Assembly: GCF_001270065.2 (NCBI RefSeq)
Contig: NZ_LFYT02000007.1
Location: 85,392-149,391 of the forward strand
Length of the DNA: 64,000 nt
Source: Limnohabitans planktonicus II-D5
GTDB lineage: Bacteria; Pseudomonadota; Gammaproteobacteria; Burkholderiales; Burkholderiaceae_C
Direction: 5' to 3'
Shown here: positions 8,264 to 16,726 of the stretch, piece after piece
Numbering within the stretch: position 1 is the stretch's first letter
Layout: every line of letters starts with the position of its first letter
Made by a program: the position numbers and the translations under genes
Notes under the pieces: generated by a model
What the model saw: only the letters and a program-made list of their open reading frames with translations
What the model was told of the DNA's origin: nothing
The model's database searches: none

Positions 8264-9415
8264 TCACAAGGCGCGTTCGGTGATGCGCCCGGCCCGGCTG
8301 GAAAACTGCACCAGGCTGTCCATGGCTTCCAGTTGCACCCGGGCGCTGCGCTGGCCATAGACCTCGGCCCGCAACCAAGTGCACTCGGCGTCCAGCAATT
8401 CGTCAGACCCCAAACTGCACCACCAAACCCGGCCTTCGCCGTCCCAGCGGTAGCCGCGTGCCTTGAGTTTGTCCTTGGCCTCAAACGGGGCGCCCGTTGC
8501 GCGCAGCTTGTAGCGGGTCTGCCCGGCACCCGCCAAGAGGCGCGACAAACCGGTCAAACCATCTCCCAGGGGCGAAGCCAGCACCTGCAGCAAGGCGTGG
8601 CAATCAACCTGAGCCCGGTGCGCGTCGTAAAACCAGCCGCGCTCAGACGCCAAAAACTCCAGCTTGGCCGAACCGCTGCCCTCTTTTTTCCAGTCAATGC
8701 CCATGAAAGAGCAATTCCAGGCCTTGCGGGCAAACACCGGCAGCCGGGCTTCGACAAAAGGCCGGTCAAACCCGGCGTTGTGCGCCACGATCAGATCGGC
8801 CTGCTCCACCAGCGCGGTCACCGCCGCATCGTCAATGCGCTGTCCCTGCACCATGGTGTCGTCAATGCCCGTGATGTCCTGAATGGCCGGTGGAATCGGC
8901 TTGCCCGGGTCTTCAAACGACTCGTAAATGGAGACTGACCCCACCGGCAAACCCGTGGCCACATCCACCTGCACCGACAACATGGCCAGCTCGATGATTT
9001 TTTCGTTTTTGCTGTCCAGCCCGGTGGTTTCGGTGTCCAACACGATCACGCGCTGCGTGGCCTGCCCCTGCAAGCCGCCATAGTCGGCGCACGGCACCAA
9101 ACGGCGCAGCACCCGAAAGTCCGGGTGCTGGGCCAGGGCCTGGGCCATGGCTTCGGGGTCGGCACTGGCATGCGGGCTTTCTGGCGGGGAGGGCAAGTTG
9201 CTGGGGGCCTGCGCCGGGTTCTGGCTGGATGCTGTGGGTGTGTCAGCCAAGGCGTGTGCGTTAGCCAAGGCAGGAGAGACGGGCACAACCATGGGCAAGG
9301 CTGCGGCCGGGGACACGGCCACCGGCTTGGCCATCCGGGGACGCCCCGCCTTCTTGGGCCTGTCCACCCCGCCCGGCTCGAAGCCGAAAAAACTCATCTG
9401 ATCGGTTTTGTTCAT
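8264..9415 (-). CDS. DEDDh 3'-5' exonuclease (DnaQ/epsilon-like) with C-terminal extension
   Basis: 383 aa. The catalytic DEDDh motifs are visible: LDTETTGLD (about residue 125), AHNAGFDRPF (about 213) and HRAQVDC (about 270). Residues 1-95 are Pro/Ala-rich low complexity. After the exonuclease domain, a C-terminal region contains KLKARGYRWDGEGRVWW, a small module sometimes found appended to exonuclease-like proteins. It probably trims single-stranded or mismatched DNA in repair; it is not the chromosomal polymerase III epsilon subunit by length and architecture, though that cannot be fully excluded. A gap of 165 bp, with nothing recognised in it, separates it from ettA. Confidence 0.85.
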   Translation of the reverse strand: MNKTDQMSFFGFEPGGVDRPKKAGRPRMAKPVAVSPAAALPMVVPVSPALANAHALADTPTASSQNPAQAPSNLPSPPESPHASADPEAMAQALAQHPDFRVLRRLVPCADYGGLQGQATQRVIVLDTETTGLDSKNEKIIELAMLSVQVDVATGLPVGSVSIYESFEDPGKPIPPAIQDITGIDDTMVQGQRIDDAAVTALVEQADLIVAHNAGFDRPFVEARLPVFARKAWNCSFMGIDWKKEGSGSAKLEFLASERGWFYDAHRAQVDCHALLQVLASPLGDGLTGLSRLLAGAGQTRYKLRATGAPFEAKDKLKARGYRWDGEGRVWWCSLGSDELLDAECTWLRAEVYGQRSARVQLEAMDSLVQFSSRAGRITERAL

Positions 9416-9492
9416 AGGCCGAGATTAAACCGCGACTTCGGGCACATCGGCCCACGAAATTGATCCTGAGCTTGCGGGCATGTGTAAGGCAC

Positions 9493-10212
9493 TCATGAAA
9501 CAGCCAACTCTGAAATGTGTTGAATCTTGATCAGCAGATCCGGCAAACGCGCCTGGCTTGCGCCATCGGGTGGCAAGTGCCCAGGAAGGGCATCGACAAA
9601 GCTGCGCTCTCCCAGCAAGTGTTGAAACTGTGCAGCCAAATACACACGCAAAGGTACAAGGCTGTCTTGGCATTCGTTCAGCAAGGAAGCACGGCCATCG
9701 ATCACGCTGATGATGTCGCCCATGTCGTGGCTGAACAAATAATCGCCACCGCCTCGGCCATAAAACGCCTCGAGCTTGGTGGCTATGAACTCTGGCGCAC
9801 GCAGAACGCGTATGGGCACGCCACTGGGCAGCGCCAACGTTTGGGCTGTGGCCACGCCCATGCGGTACCACCGGTTGGTAAAGCCCAAAACTTCTTCTTG
9901 TGTAGGCATCAGGTCTACGGCCACGCCATCCACCCGCCAGCGGCACACAGGTGCATCGGGGCTTTGGTCTTGCACAAAGCCCAAGTCTCGCAACTGATCC
10001 TCAAAGCGGTAATAGTCGGCCAAGGCTTCGGCGTTGGTGACGATGTCCACATCGTCCGTGCGGCGAATGGGCGGCATGGCCAAATCGGTGATGAGCAAAC
10101 CTGCGGCTGCACCGCCCACAAACACCAATTAACTGCACAGCTCGGGACCTAAACTGCGGGCGACATGCTCCAGCATGGCCACGTTCGGGTCATTGGGGTT
10201 GAATACCTGCAT
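9493..10212 (-). pseudogene. AbiEii-like nucleotidyltransferase toxin, interrupted by an in-frame TAA
   Basis: The reading frame begins with an ATG at 10212 that overlaps the stop of the upstream antitoxin-like gene as TGATG. It codes for 27 residues (MLEHVARSLGPELCS), meets TAA at 10129-10131, and continues in the same frame for 210 more codons. Directly after the stop comes TTG-GTG-TTT, encoding LVFVGGAAAGLLITD, then the nucleotidyltransferase signature RRTDDVDIV. Family members typically run from the N-terminal helix into VFVGG without a break, so the TAA looks like a point mutation. Re-initiation at the TTG at 10128 could still give a 211-aa protein keeping the catalytic core, so the gene may be weakened rather than dead. 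AbiEii enzymes are type IV toxins that transfer nucleotides to targets such as tRNA. Confidence 0.75.
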
Positions 10213-10757
10213 CAACTGGCCCAGCGTTTGTCCAGCTCGGCAATGGCCAAAGCACGCTCGCGCATGCTGCCCCCGCGCACGGCATCCAGCAAAGCCAGCA
10301 GCTCGTACAAGGCGGGGTTGTTTTTGGCGGCATCGGGCACCGTGGGATACAGCGGGTAAAACACCACGCCGCGTGCCGTGCCATCTTTGTGCGGCCAAAC
10401 GGGCGCGGGCTCGGTGCTTTGCACAATCAATTTGTTCAATGGGGCTGCCGCATGCGCCGTGGGCATGCCCCGCCCCATGGGGCCATGTGTGACCGGAAAG
10501 CTATAGCGCACGCCATGCTGCACAAACAAGCGCAAGGCATCTAGCAGCACCACGGGCTTGCCTGATTCGTCTTTGCGGGCCAGTTGCGCGGCCACGGCAC
10601 GGTCTACGCCCGCGTGAATTTCGGAGGCCGTGAGCTTGAGCTCTTCAGCCAAAGCGGCATACGTGGGCATACTTTCAGCACCCAAAGACAAACGCAACAG
10701 CACCACCACGTCTTGGGGGCGCAGCACCATTTGGGGGTTGGAAATTGTTCGGCTCAT
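10212..10757 (-). CDS. AbiEi-like winged-helix antitoxin / transcriptional regulator
   Basis: 181 aa. The N-terminal half (LRPQDVVVLLRLSLGAES, then YAALAEELKLTASEIHAGVDRA) reads as a winged helix-turn-helix. The C-terminal half contains HGVRYSFPVTHGPMGRGMPTAHAA, a block I recognise from regulators encoded just upstream of AbiEii-type nucleotidyltransferases. The stop overlaps the next ATG (TGATG), indicating translational coupling. AbiEi antitoxins repress their own promoter by binding inverted repeats, and a long palindrome lies 17-46 bases upstream of this start. The role as antitoxin is inferred from the arrangement. Confidence 0.72.
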   Translation of the reverse strand: MSRTISNPQMVLRPQDVVVLLRLSLGAESMPTYAALAEELKLTASEIHAGVDRAVAAQLARKDESGKPVVLLDALRLFVQHGVRYSFPVTHGPMGRGMPTAHAAAPLNKLIVQSTEPAPVWPHKDGTARGVVFYPLYPTVPDAAKNNPALYELLALLDAVRGGSMRERALAIAELDKRWAS

Positions 10758-10773
10758 GGGGCGAGTTTAGTCG

Positions 10774-10803
10774 TTTATTCGCTATTCGCGAATGGCGAAT
10801 AAA
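10774..10803. promoter_or_regulatory. 30-bp near-perfect palindrome upstream of the antitoxin gene, probable operator
   Basis: Outer arms TTTATTCGC and GCGAATAAA, with the inner palindrome ATTCGCGAAT; only one symmetric pair mismatches. The half-site ATTCGC thus occurs twice in each orientation. It lies immediately upstream of the antitoxin-like gene (start 10757) and after the stop of the DUF3037 gene (10818). It is best explained as the autoregulatory site of that regulator. Confidence 0.7.
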
Positions 10804-10817
10804 TTCACAAACCGGGT

Positions 10818-11618
10818 TTATGCCGCCTGAGCAAATCGCAGCAAGGCCTGTTCGTCATTGGATGCAGCAAACTCCGCGCCCATGCTGGCGAGATCGCGGC
10901 GAACTTCCTCAAACGCAGCAAAGCGGTCAGTCTGGACAGGGGGTTGCGTCACAGCCAAAAGCATGGATTTGGGCATAGCTTTCACTCGTTCCAAATGACG
11001 CAAGCGGCCCAGCCATTGGTTACCGTGGTCCAGTATGCGCAGGGGGTCTTCATAGGCCAAGTGCATCGGCTTGATCACCCGCAAGGCCTTGCCACCCGCA
11101 TCCAGTTCGGCAAACGGCACCTTGAATTGCAGGCCATCCACACCCAGTTTGGCGCTTTGGAATCGGTCGCCCAAGCCCTCACGCCGCAGCACGCCACGAA
11201 CCGCCTTCTCAATTAGTTTTTCCTGGTATTCGGGCGTTGCAAAGTCGTGATCAACATAGTGATCGAACAATTCTTGCAGCTTGGCCTGGGGTGACTCCGT
11301 CATCACGGCACGCACGGCAGAAAACCGAAACAAGGCCTCGCGTGGTCGCACCAAATCATCAAAAATCCATGGCGCTGATCCGTTGGCCGCCATGTCACGG
11401 GTGCGGGCCATTTCCTCTGCAAAGGCTGCTACGCCCTGCGCAAAAACCCGCCGATCCAGTTTGTCAAAAAACCCGCTCAGACGACGCCACTTGTTGGAAA
11501 GCTGAAAGTCGAAATAACGTGCCGTTGGCGCAACCATGACGATGCCGACGTTGGCGAACTCCTCCGTTTCTGCGTAGGGCAGAAAACGAATGATGGAATA
11601 ACGGGCGACGTGTGTCAT
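10818..11618 (-). CDS. DUF3037 domain protein
   Basis: 266 aa. The N-terminus YSIIRFLPYAETEEFANVG is the characteristic opening of DUF3037. No catalytic motif is recognised. The start codon overlaps the stop of the HipA-like kinase gene as ATGA, the usual arrangement for this pair, so the two products probably act together. DUF3037 proteins have no established biochemical role that I can name. Confidence 0.85.
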   Translation of the reverse strand: MTHVARYSIIRFLPYAETEEFANVGIVMVAPTARYFDFQLSNKWRRLSGFFDKLDRRVFAQGVAAFAEEMARTRDMAANGSAPWIFDDLVRPREALFRFSAVRAVMTESPQAKLQELFDHYVDHDFATPEYQEKLIEKAVRGVLRREGLGDRFQSAKLGVDGLQFKVPFAELDAGGKALRVIKPMHLAYEDPLRILDHGNQWLGRLRHLERVKAMPKSMLLAVTQPPVQTDRFAAFEEVRRDLASMGAEFAASNDEQALLRFAQAA

Positions 11619-12352
11619 TGGAAACCTCTCTCAAGCCGGGCACGAAGCGATAACCGGCGCTTGATCGATTCAAAGTCTACCTTAACAGGCAAAGTCCGCT
11701 CCTCGCCATCCAGCCACAGCCATTCCGGCGGTATGGCCTGTACCGCAGCGTCAAAACAAGACAGCGCAGCATCCAGCCGCTCCGATGTCTCTGCGCGGCA
11801 AACCAAATCATCAAATACGGTGTCGGACTCTTGGCGGAAAACGTGCGTTTCAAAAAACGACGCTTCATCAAAATCAGCATCGAACGCCAAATTGTGATCT
11901 ATCACCAGCAGCTTGGTCTGTGCCGCATTCCAAAGCAAGTTGGGATTGCCTCCGTGAGCTGACAGCGTGCGATCTGCGTTTTCCACCCACCAATCAAAAG
12001 CCAAGAGCATGCGCCGCTGCTGTACATCAACGCGCTTGAGCTGCGTCACGGCAAACTCCTGCACCCCGGATTTCTGCGCAGAGCCAAATACCGCACCATG
12101 CCCCAAGGCGGCAATTTCTGGCCCCAGCGCAGACACCAGCTCGGGTGGCACCTGCAACAACGTGAACGCGGGTATGGGCAAGCCCAACTGCTGCGCCAGA
12201 TGTGCACAAATCCACTCAGCGATCAAGCCCCGCTGCGTTGTCTCCCGACCTTTGGCAACGTACAACACATCATCTTCGGCACGCACCAGAAAGGGTCGCG
12301 TCATGCCTTGCTCCAGGCGCCGCATGATTTCGGTGACTTGCAAAGTGGTCAT
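11615..12352 (-). CDS. HipA-family kinase-like protein (HipA_2 type)
   Basis: 245 aa from the ATG at 12352; a TTG 24 bases upstream is the alternative start. Kinase-like core features are visible: DWWVENADRTLSAHGGNPN (catalytic-loop-like region with conserved Asn/Asp) and LLVIDHNLAF (metal-binding DHN in place of DFG/DFD). It is shorter than HipA (about 440 aa) and lacks the HipB-binding N-terminal domain, as expected for the short HipA-like family paired with DUF3037. It probably phosphorylates a protein or binds nucleotide; the target is unknown. It is followed by the DUF3037 gene with ATGA overlap. Confidence 0.8.
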   Translation of the reverse strand: MTTLQVTEIMRRLEQGMTRPFLVRAEDDVLYVAKGRETTQRGLIAEWICAHLAQQLGLPIPAFTLLQVPPELVSALGPEIAALGHGAVFGSAQKSGVQEFAVTQLKRVDVQQRRMLLAFDWWVENADRTLSAHGGNPNLLWNAAQTKLLVIDHNLAFDADFDEASFFETHVFRQESDTVFDDLVCRAETSERLDAALSCFDAAVQAIPPEWLWLDGEERTLPVKVDFESIKRRLSLRARLERGFQ

Positions 12353-12369
12353 CAGGAATGCCTTATTCG

Positions 12370-12726
12370 TCAGCAAACAAGCAGCGGTGCTCGGACTTCA
12401 GTCCCTTGCCCCATGGAGGCAAAACAGATCGCCCGCGTCCAGAAGTCTTTTTGGGCAAAGCCGCTGTGGTGCGTGGCCAGGCGCGGCTTGATCGGGTCGC
12501 CCTCGCCAATGTAGAGCCAGTCACCCTCGCCGTCTTCACGCGGCCCCAGCAGCAGGTACACGCCCGTTTGCTGCAGCTCGGGCCGGTTGGCCACGCTGGG
12601 TTGCGCCCAAGCCGCACGCGGGAACACCAGCGCACGGCCCACCCAGTTGGAGCGCTCGACGATGCGCAGGCCGTCGGGGTCGCCGTCGGCGACGAAGATG
12701 CGGAGGGAGAAGGGAGTGGGCATCAT
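12370..12726 (-). CDS. Truncated GIY-YIG nuclease-like paralogue
   Basis: 118 aa, starting ATG-ATG and overlapping the stop of the AlbA_2 gene. Residues 4-110 are almost the same as the N-terminus of the 288-aa GIY-YIG/DUF4357 protein encoded at 14603-15469: both contain LRIFV-DGDPDGLRIVERSNW, GVYLLLGPREDGEG and LYIGEGDPIKPRL. After SMGQG the similarity stops abruptly and the frame ends in APLLVC. The DNA identity to 15150-15469 is visibly very high, so this is a recent partial duplication, missing DUF4357. GVYLLLG and LYIGEG represent the GIY and YIG motifs. It may be a non-functional remnant. Confidence 0.75.
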   Translation of the reverse strand: MMPTPFSLRIFVADGDPDGLRIVERSNWVGRALVFPRAAWAQPSVANRPELQQTGVYLLLGPREDGEGDWLYIGEGDPIKPRLATHHSGFAQKDFWTRAICFASMGQGTEVRAPLLVC

Positions 12727-14606
12727 GCCAGTGGATTGGCAACCGTGCGATACGCCTGATCTGGTCGATTGCGCACGTCAGGGTATCGCAGTTCCAACAC
12801 ACCATCTTTCACCATGGCCGTCAAGAAACGGGTTTGCAGCTTGTCCGCGTCTCGATCCACCAGTGCTGCGAGCTCAGAGGTCGATAACCATCGACCGGCA
12901 CACAGTTGCCTGACAACAATTTTCAGTTGTGGCACCGGCAGTTTTTTGTTTTTCCTGGCGGGTTCTGCCATTGGCAAAAGCGCCAATACCTCGGCTGACA
13001 AACCAGCCAATCGGTCGAATTGGGGGGAGTCCCAGCCGAATTGGGGGGAGTCCGGCGGCAATTGGGGGGAGCTTTGAGGGGAGTCCCCCGCCAAATGACG
13101 GGAGTCCCCGCCCAATTGGGGGGAGTCCCCCGCCACGCGGTAGCTGGCCCAGCGACGCTGGTTTTGCTGCGTCAGCAGGCCATCGCGCACCAGGGTTTGC
13201 AGCACGCCGGTAATCTCTTTGGAATGCTCACCAGTGATTTCCTGCATGCGGGCATTGGTCACGCTGCCTTCTACCTGGGCGGTCACCACCGCTTGCACCG
13301 CTGTGGTGTCCAGCATGGCAAACCGATCGCCAAAGCGCTGGCGCAAGGCCAAGTCCACCTCGCCCGGAATCAAGCTGACCATGGGCAGCACCAGCTTCAC
13401 ACGGTCGGGCTGCAAAGACTCTTCGAGCCGGGGCGAGCGCCAATGCTGCGCACGCCAGCCCGCCCGGATTTTGTCCATGCCCGAGCCCGCCTTGTCGCCA
13501 CCCCCCATGAGCTGAAACATCAGCTGCAGGCTTTTGTTGCGGCATTCGCTCACGCCGCCTTGCAGCAACTGCACCCGCGAGACCAGAAGCGAACCGGGGT
13601 TGGACAGTTCAATCCTGTCCGGGTAGCGCTCGATCACCACACCGCCTTGACCCCGGTGGTCGGCGTGCACCAAAGCGTTGACCACGGCCTCGCGCAGTGC
13701 CTCGTGCACGGCGGTGTCGTCTTTGCGGTACAGCTCACGGTCCAGCTGAAAAGGCATCTTCAAGTCGCCCGATAAACGCTGCATGACCCGCAGATAAAAT
13801 TGGAAAAGGTTGTTTTCCCAAGTGCCATCGGGCACCACGCGGTCGGTCCAGCGCACGGCGGGGTCGTCGGACATGCGCTCGCGGTAGTCCACATGAAAAC
13901 CGGGCAAGGCATCGCGAAGCGCCTCAAAGCGGCCAAACATCAACAAGCCTGCCACGGTAGCCCCTTCCAGTCCCGTGGCGCGGTCGCGGCGCAAGGCGCT
14001 CAGCTTGGTCAGCAGCGGCGCATCATCCAGCAGCAACCAAGGGTGGTCCGGCGCACGGGATGCAAAGCGGTTGCGGTATTGCTTGACCGTGTCGGGGTCA
14101 AAGTCTGGCAGGCCAAAATGCTCCACGATGTGCGAATCGGCTGGCGTGTCGGACTGGTCGGCCAGCATGCGGCGCACCTCGTCGTCCGAGCAGCGGTAGT
14201 CGCCCTCTTCGGCACGTCGGTAAGTGCCCGTCATGGGGTTGGGCCCCACAAACACCGGGCGCTGCAGCCGCGAGGCACGCGGCACGTTCACCACCACAAA
14301 CTGCCTGCCCTCGTCTTCCACCGTGCGCACATCGTCGTCGCGCAGCAGGTTGGCGCTGATCTTGTGCCGGTCGTTCAGCTGGCTCCACAGCACCGTGCGC
14401 AACTGCGCGGCATCGGGCACGCCCTCCCACACCAAGCCAGACGCCTTTTCGGCCACACCCAACACAATGGTGCCGCCCTGGGTGTTGGCCATGGCGGCAT
14501 ACGACTCCCAAAAACTGCCGGGCATGCCACCACGAGCAGATTTGAATTCGGTGTCGATGCCTTCGGTGCTGGACTGTAGGGCGGTGAAGATGTCTAGTTG
14601 TCTCAT
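12723..14606 (-). CDS. AlbA_2 (Schlafen AlbA-like) domain protein with GHKL-like ATP-binding region
   Basis: 627 aa. The N-terminal AlbA_2/Schlafen-type domain opens with EGIDTEFKSARGG and NTQGGTIVLGV. It is followed by a GHKL-like ATP-binding region with HEALREAVVNALVHADHRG (N-box type) and GSGMDKIRAGW. Winged-helix segments lie near 450-500 and 560-610. Between them is a low-complexity stretch with repeated DSPQ (13010-13130). Family members were long annotated as transcriptional regulators, and several occur in phage-defence or R-M loci. The start overlaps the stop of the GIY-YIG gene (ATGA), placing it in the hsd operon. Confidence 0.85.
   Translation of the reverse strand: MRQLDIFTALQSSTEGIDTEFKSARGGMPGSFWESYAAMANTQGGTIVLGVAEKASGLVWEGVPDAAQLRTVLWSQLNDRHKISANLLRDDDVRTVEDEGRQFVVVNVPRASRLQRPVFVGPNPMTGTYRRAEEGDYRCSDDEVRRMLADQSDTPADSHIVEHFGLPDFDPDTVKQYRNRFASRAPDHPWLLLDDAPLLTKLSALRRDRATGLEGATVAGLLMFGRFEALRDALPGFHVDYRERMSDDPAVRWTDRVVPDGTWENNLFQFYLRVMQRLSGDLKMPFQLDRELYRKDDTAVHEALREAVVNALVHADHRGQGGVVIERYPDRIELSNPGSLLVSRVQLLQGGVSECRNKSLQLMFQLMGGGDKAGSGMDKIRAGWRAQHWRSPRLEESLQPDRVKLVLPMVSLIPGEVDLALRQRFGDRFAMLDTTAVQAVVTAQVEGSVTNARMQEITGEHSKEITGVLQTLVRDGLLTQQNQRRWASYRVAGDSPQLGGDSRHLAGDSPQSSPQLPPDSPQFGWDSPQFDRLAGLSAEVLALLPMAEPARKNKKLPVPQLKIVVRQLCAGRWLSTSELAALVDRDADKLQTRFLTAMVKDGVLELRYPDVRNRPDQAYRTVANPLA
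13018..13132 (+). repeat. G-run minisatellite inside the AlbA_2 gene
   Basis: On the + strand the motif ATTGGGGGGAG recurs near 13020, 13041, 13062 and 13115, with further GGGG runs between. The coding strand reads DSPQ-type repeats with variable spacers (GDSPQLGGD, PDSPQFGWDSPQF). Four or more G-runs within about 110 bp give potential for a G-quadruplex on the non-template strand and for copy-number change by slippage. Confidence 0.8.
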
Positions 14607-15469
14607 GCTGACTCAATCTCCTGCAAGGACTTGAGCGACCGCCCCTGCGCGCCCTTCCACTCCAGCCGCCCGTTGGCACTGCGGCCGAGCACCACGCTGG
14701 CCGCTGTGCTGGGTGAACTGAAGGCATAGTCCTGTGTGAATGCGTAGGTGTTGCCTTGCTCAACCATCACACCCAGCACCTGCAATTGCTGGCGCATGGC
14801 CAACGTGCCGGGCGGAACCGAAGGCACCGCTTGCACCGCCGCCTGCGACCCCGCCTTGACCACAAAGCCCTGTGTCGACTCGTAGCCATGAGCCAGCAAG
14901 CCTTTGCCCTTGCAGGTCAGCTCGGGCGCGCTGGCGGCAGGGGCTTGGGGTGGTTGCTCGAAGGCATGCACGCCCAACACCGGCAGCATGCCCAGCATGT
15001 GCTGCAAAAACACCTGCATGTCGGCGCGGTCGGCTTCGCTGAGGGTGGGCTCGGTGGGTTGGTTGGCGTTGTCCAGCGGCACGCGCTTGGCCTGCTTGGC
15101 CAGTCGAATCAGGTTGGTCTCTAAAAACTGCACATGCGCTTTGTTGAGGCCCTGCCCCATGGAGACAAAACAGATCGCCCGCGTCCAGAAGTCTTTTTGG
15201 GCGGTGCCGCTGTGGTGACTGGCCAGGCGCGGCTTGATCGGGTCGCCCTCGCCAATGTAGAGCCGGTCACCCTCGCCGTCTTCACGCGGCCCCAGCAGCA
15301 GGTAAACGCCGGTTTGCTGCAACTCGGACCGGATGACCACGCTGGGCTGCGCCCAGACCGCACGCGGAAACACCAGCGCACGCCCCACCCAGTTGGACCG
15401 CTCGACGATGCGCAGGCCATCGGGGTCGCCGTCGACGACGAAGATGCGGAGGGAGAAAGGAGATTGCAT
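14603..15469 (-). CDS. GIY-YIG nuclease family protein with DUF4357
   Basis: 288 aa from the ATG at 15469 (AGGA just upstream); a TTG at 15487 is an alternative. The N-terminal GIY-YIG-like fold has GVYLLLGPREDGEG and LYIGEGDPIKPRL, then KDFWTRAICF and the acidic residue in FLETNLIRLA (about residue 120). The C-terminal DUF4357 contains GLLAHGYESTQGFVVKAGS. Proteins of this architecture are common in type I R-M operons, but their job there is not established. The stop overlaps the AlbA_2 start by four bases. Its 5' portion is duplicated at 12370-12726. Confidence 0.85.
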   Translation of the reverse strand: MQSPFSLRIFVVDGDPDGLRIVERSNWVGRALVFPRAVWAQPSVVIRSELQQTGVYLLLGPREDGEGDRLYIGEGDPIKPRLASHHSGTAQKDFWTRAICFVSMGQGLNKAHVQFLETNLIRLAKQAKRVPLDNANQPTEPTLSEADRADMQVFLQHMLGMLPVLGVHAFEQPPQAPAASAPELTCKGKGLLAHGYESTQGFVVKAGSQAAVQAVPSVPPGTLAMRQQLQVLGVMVEQGNTYAFTQDYAFSSPSTAASVVLGRSANGRLEWKGAQGRSLKSLQEIESA

Positions 15470-15493
15470 TTCCTGCGCCACTTTCAAACTTCG

Positions 15494-16189
15494 TCAAACC
15501 GAAATAGGCCAAAGATCTATTTCAAACTCTTTAGCAGGTACGGCCCACTCAGTGACGGGGCCAGAACCGTGCGGATAAACTGTTGAATAGGCAAAAACCA
15601 AATGCGATGCAGGATTTGATCTTTGAAGATTTTTTAGACTTCTTACAGCAATCGACGGGCGGCCTGATCGAAAATCAACAAAGCTCAACTCACGCCTCAC
15701 ACCAAGGATTTCACGAAGCAACTTTTTGGGGATGTGCGCCCAATGCTTAGCTTCAACACCAATGAAAACTTGATTAGATCTAGGACGAGTGATTGCATTA
15801 GGGTCACAAACCAAAATGTCGAGTTCGTGGTATTCACCGCGAGCCGATGGCTGGGGTAAGCCAGTCAAATAAAATGAGCTTAACCCAACGAACTCTACGT
15901 CCGTCCATATATTGGCTACATGCACATTATTTTGAAGCAATTCAATGTATGAGTATGAAGTATTTATTGGGCCGGGTGCGGCCTTCAGACACACGGCCCC
16001 ATTAACTACTCGAAAATGGTAACCCGATGCCTCAAGCAGATTAAGCAACTCAGCCAAGACCTTAGCTTCATACAGCTTACTTGCTACCATGCCGACCAAT
16101 GAGGCTTGCAATCCAGAAGCGGAGCCCAATGTTGAGTTAAATATTTTTGTAATTGAATTTATAGCGTTCGCAGTTTGTTTGGGTGTCAT
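15494..16189 (-). CDS. Uncharacterised protein with possible PD-(D/E)XK nuclease-like core
   Basis: 231 aa. The central segment HELDILVCDP followed about 15 residues later by VFIGVEAKHW matches the D-x(n)-E-x-K spacing of restriction-endonuclease-like folds. The N-terminal 45 residues are helical and Ala/Ser-rich. No named family recognised. Its ATG overlaps the stop of the 155-aa gene (TAATG). The gene is visibly richer in A+T than the flanking housekeeping genes, suggesting transfer. The nuclease assignment is tentative and rests on motif spacing alone. Confidence 0.6.
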   Translation of the reverse strand: MTPKQTANAINSITKIFNSTLGSASGLQASLVGMVASKLYEAKVLAELLNLLEASGYHFRVVNGAVCLKAAPGPINTSYSYIELLQNNVHVANIWTDVEFVGLSSFYLTGLPQPSARGEYHELDILVCDPNAITRPRSNQVFIGVEAKHWAHIPKKLLREILGVRRELSFVDFRSGRPSIAVRSLKNLQRSNPASHLVFAYSTVYPHGSGPVTEWAVPAKEFEIDLWPISV

Positions 16190-16656
16190 TACGGTCGTTC
16201 TCCTCTAGGCCGAGCTGGAGGACCTTCGCCATTGTCAGCAGGTAGTTCAATTCCAAGATCACTCATAACCTGAACCAGCTCCTCCCTCAGGGTTTCGATA
16301 GAACAGTAATCCGCCATGTTCTTAACAATGATGGAATTTATAGGATTAGAATTGCGTCTGATTTCCGGATCACCGCCAGCTAAGAGCTGCCAACTCCATT
16401 TTTCTTTACCCAAACAACGCTCAAGACTATCTTGACTACTTTGAACGGACTCCCGCTCAAAAACTTTTAAATACGCATGAAGCAAAGAAAAATAGCGTTC
16501 AAGCATCTCAACACTAGACTTCAAACCATTCTCTATGAGCAATTCACCTATTTCGGCATCCAGTGCGCCAAAACCAAACTCTCGTACTTTCGCACGCAAG
16601 TGCTCAAGCACCTGACTAGCATCTTCAACACTCAGCCTCTCATAATTTGAATTCAT
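16189..16656 (-). CDS. Uncharacterised helical protein in the R-M operon
   Basis: 155 aa, predicted mostly helical and acidic, with a Pro/Gly/Arg-rich tail (GEGPPARPRGERP). No known motif recognised. It is translationally coupled to the downstream PD-(D/E)XK-like gene through TAATG and lies 70 bp after the 335-aa gene, so the two may form a functional pair. Low GC like its neighbours. Function unknown. Confidence 0.6.
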   Translation of the reverse strand: MNSNYERLSVEDASQVLEHLRAKVREFGFGALDAEIGELLIENGLKSSVEMLERYFSLLHAYLKVFERESVQSSQDSLERCLGKEKWSWQLLAGGDPEIRRNSNPINSIIVKNMADYCSIETLREELVQVMSDLGIELPADNGEGPPARPRGERP

Positions 16657-16726
16657 ACCGCCCCTTCCTTATAGTTACATTCGCTTGAAAATTAGAATCA
16701 CAGTAAAATCCAAAACTCCAATGAAT

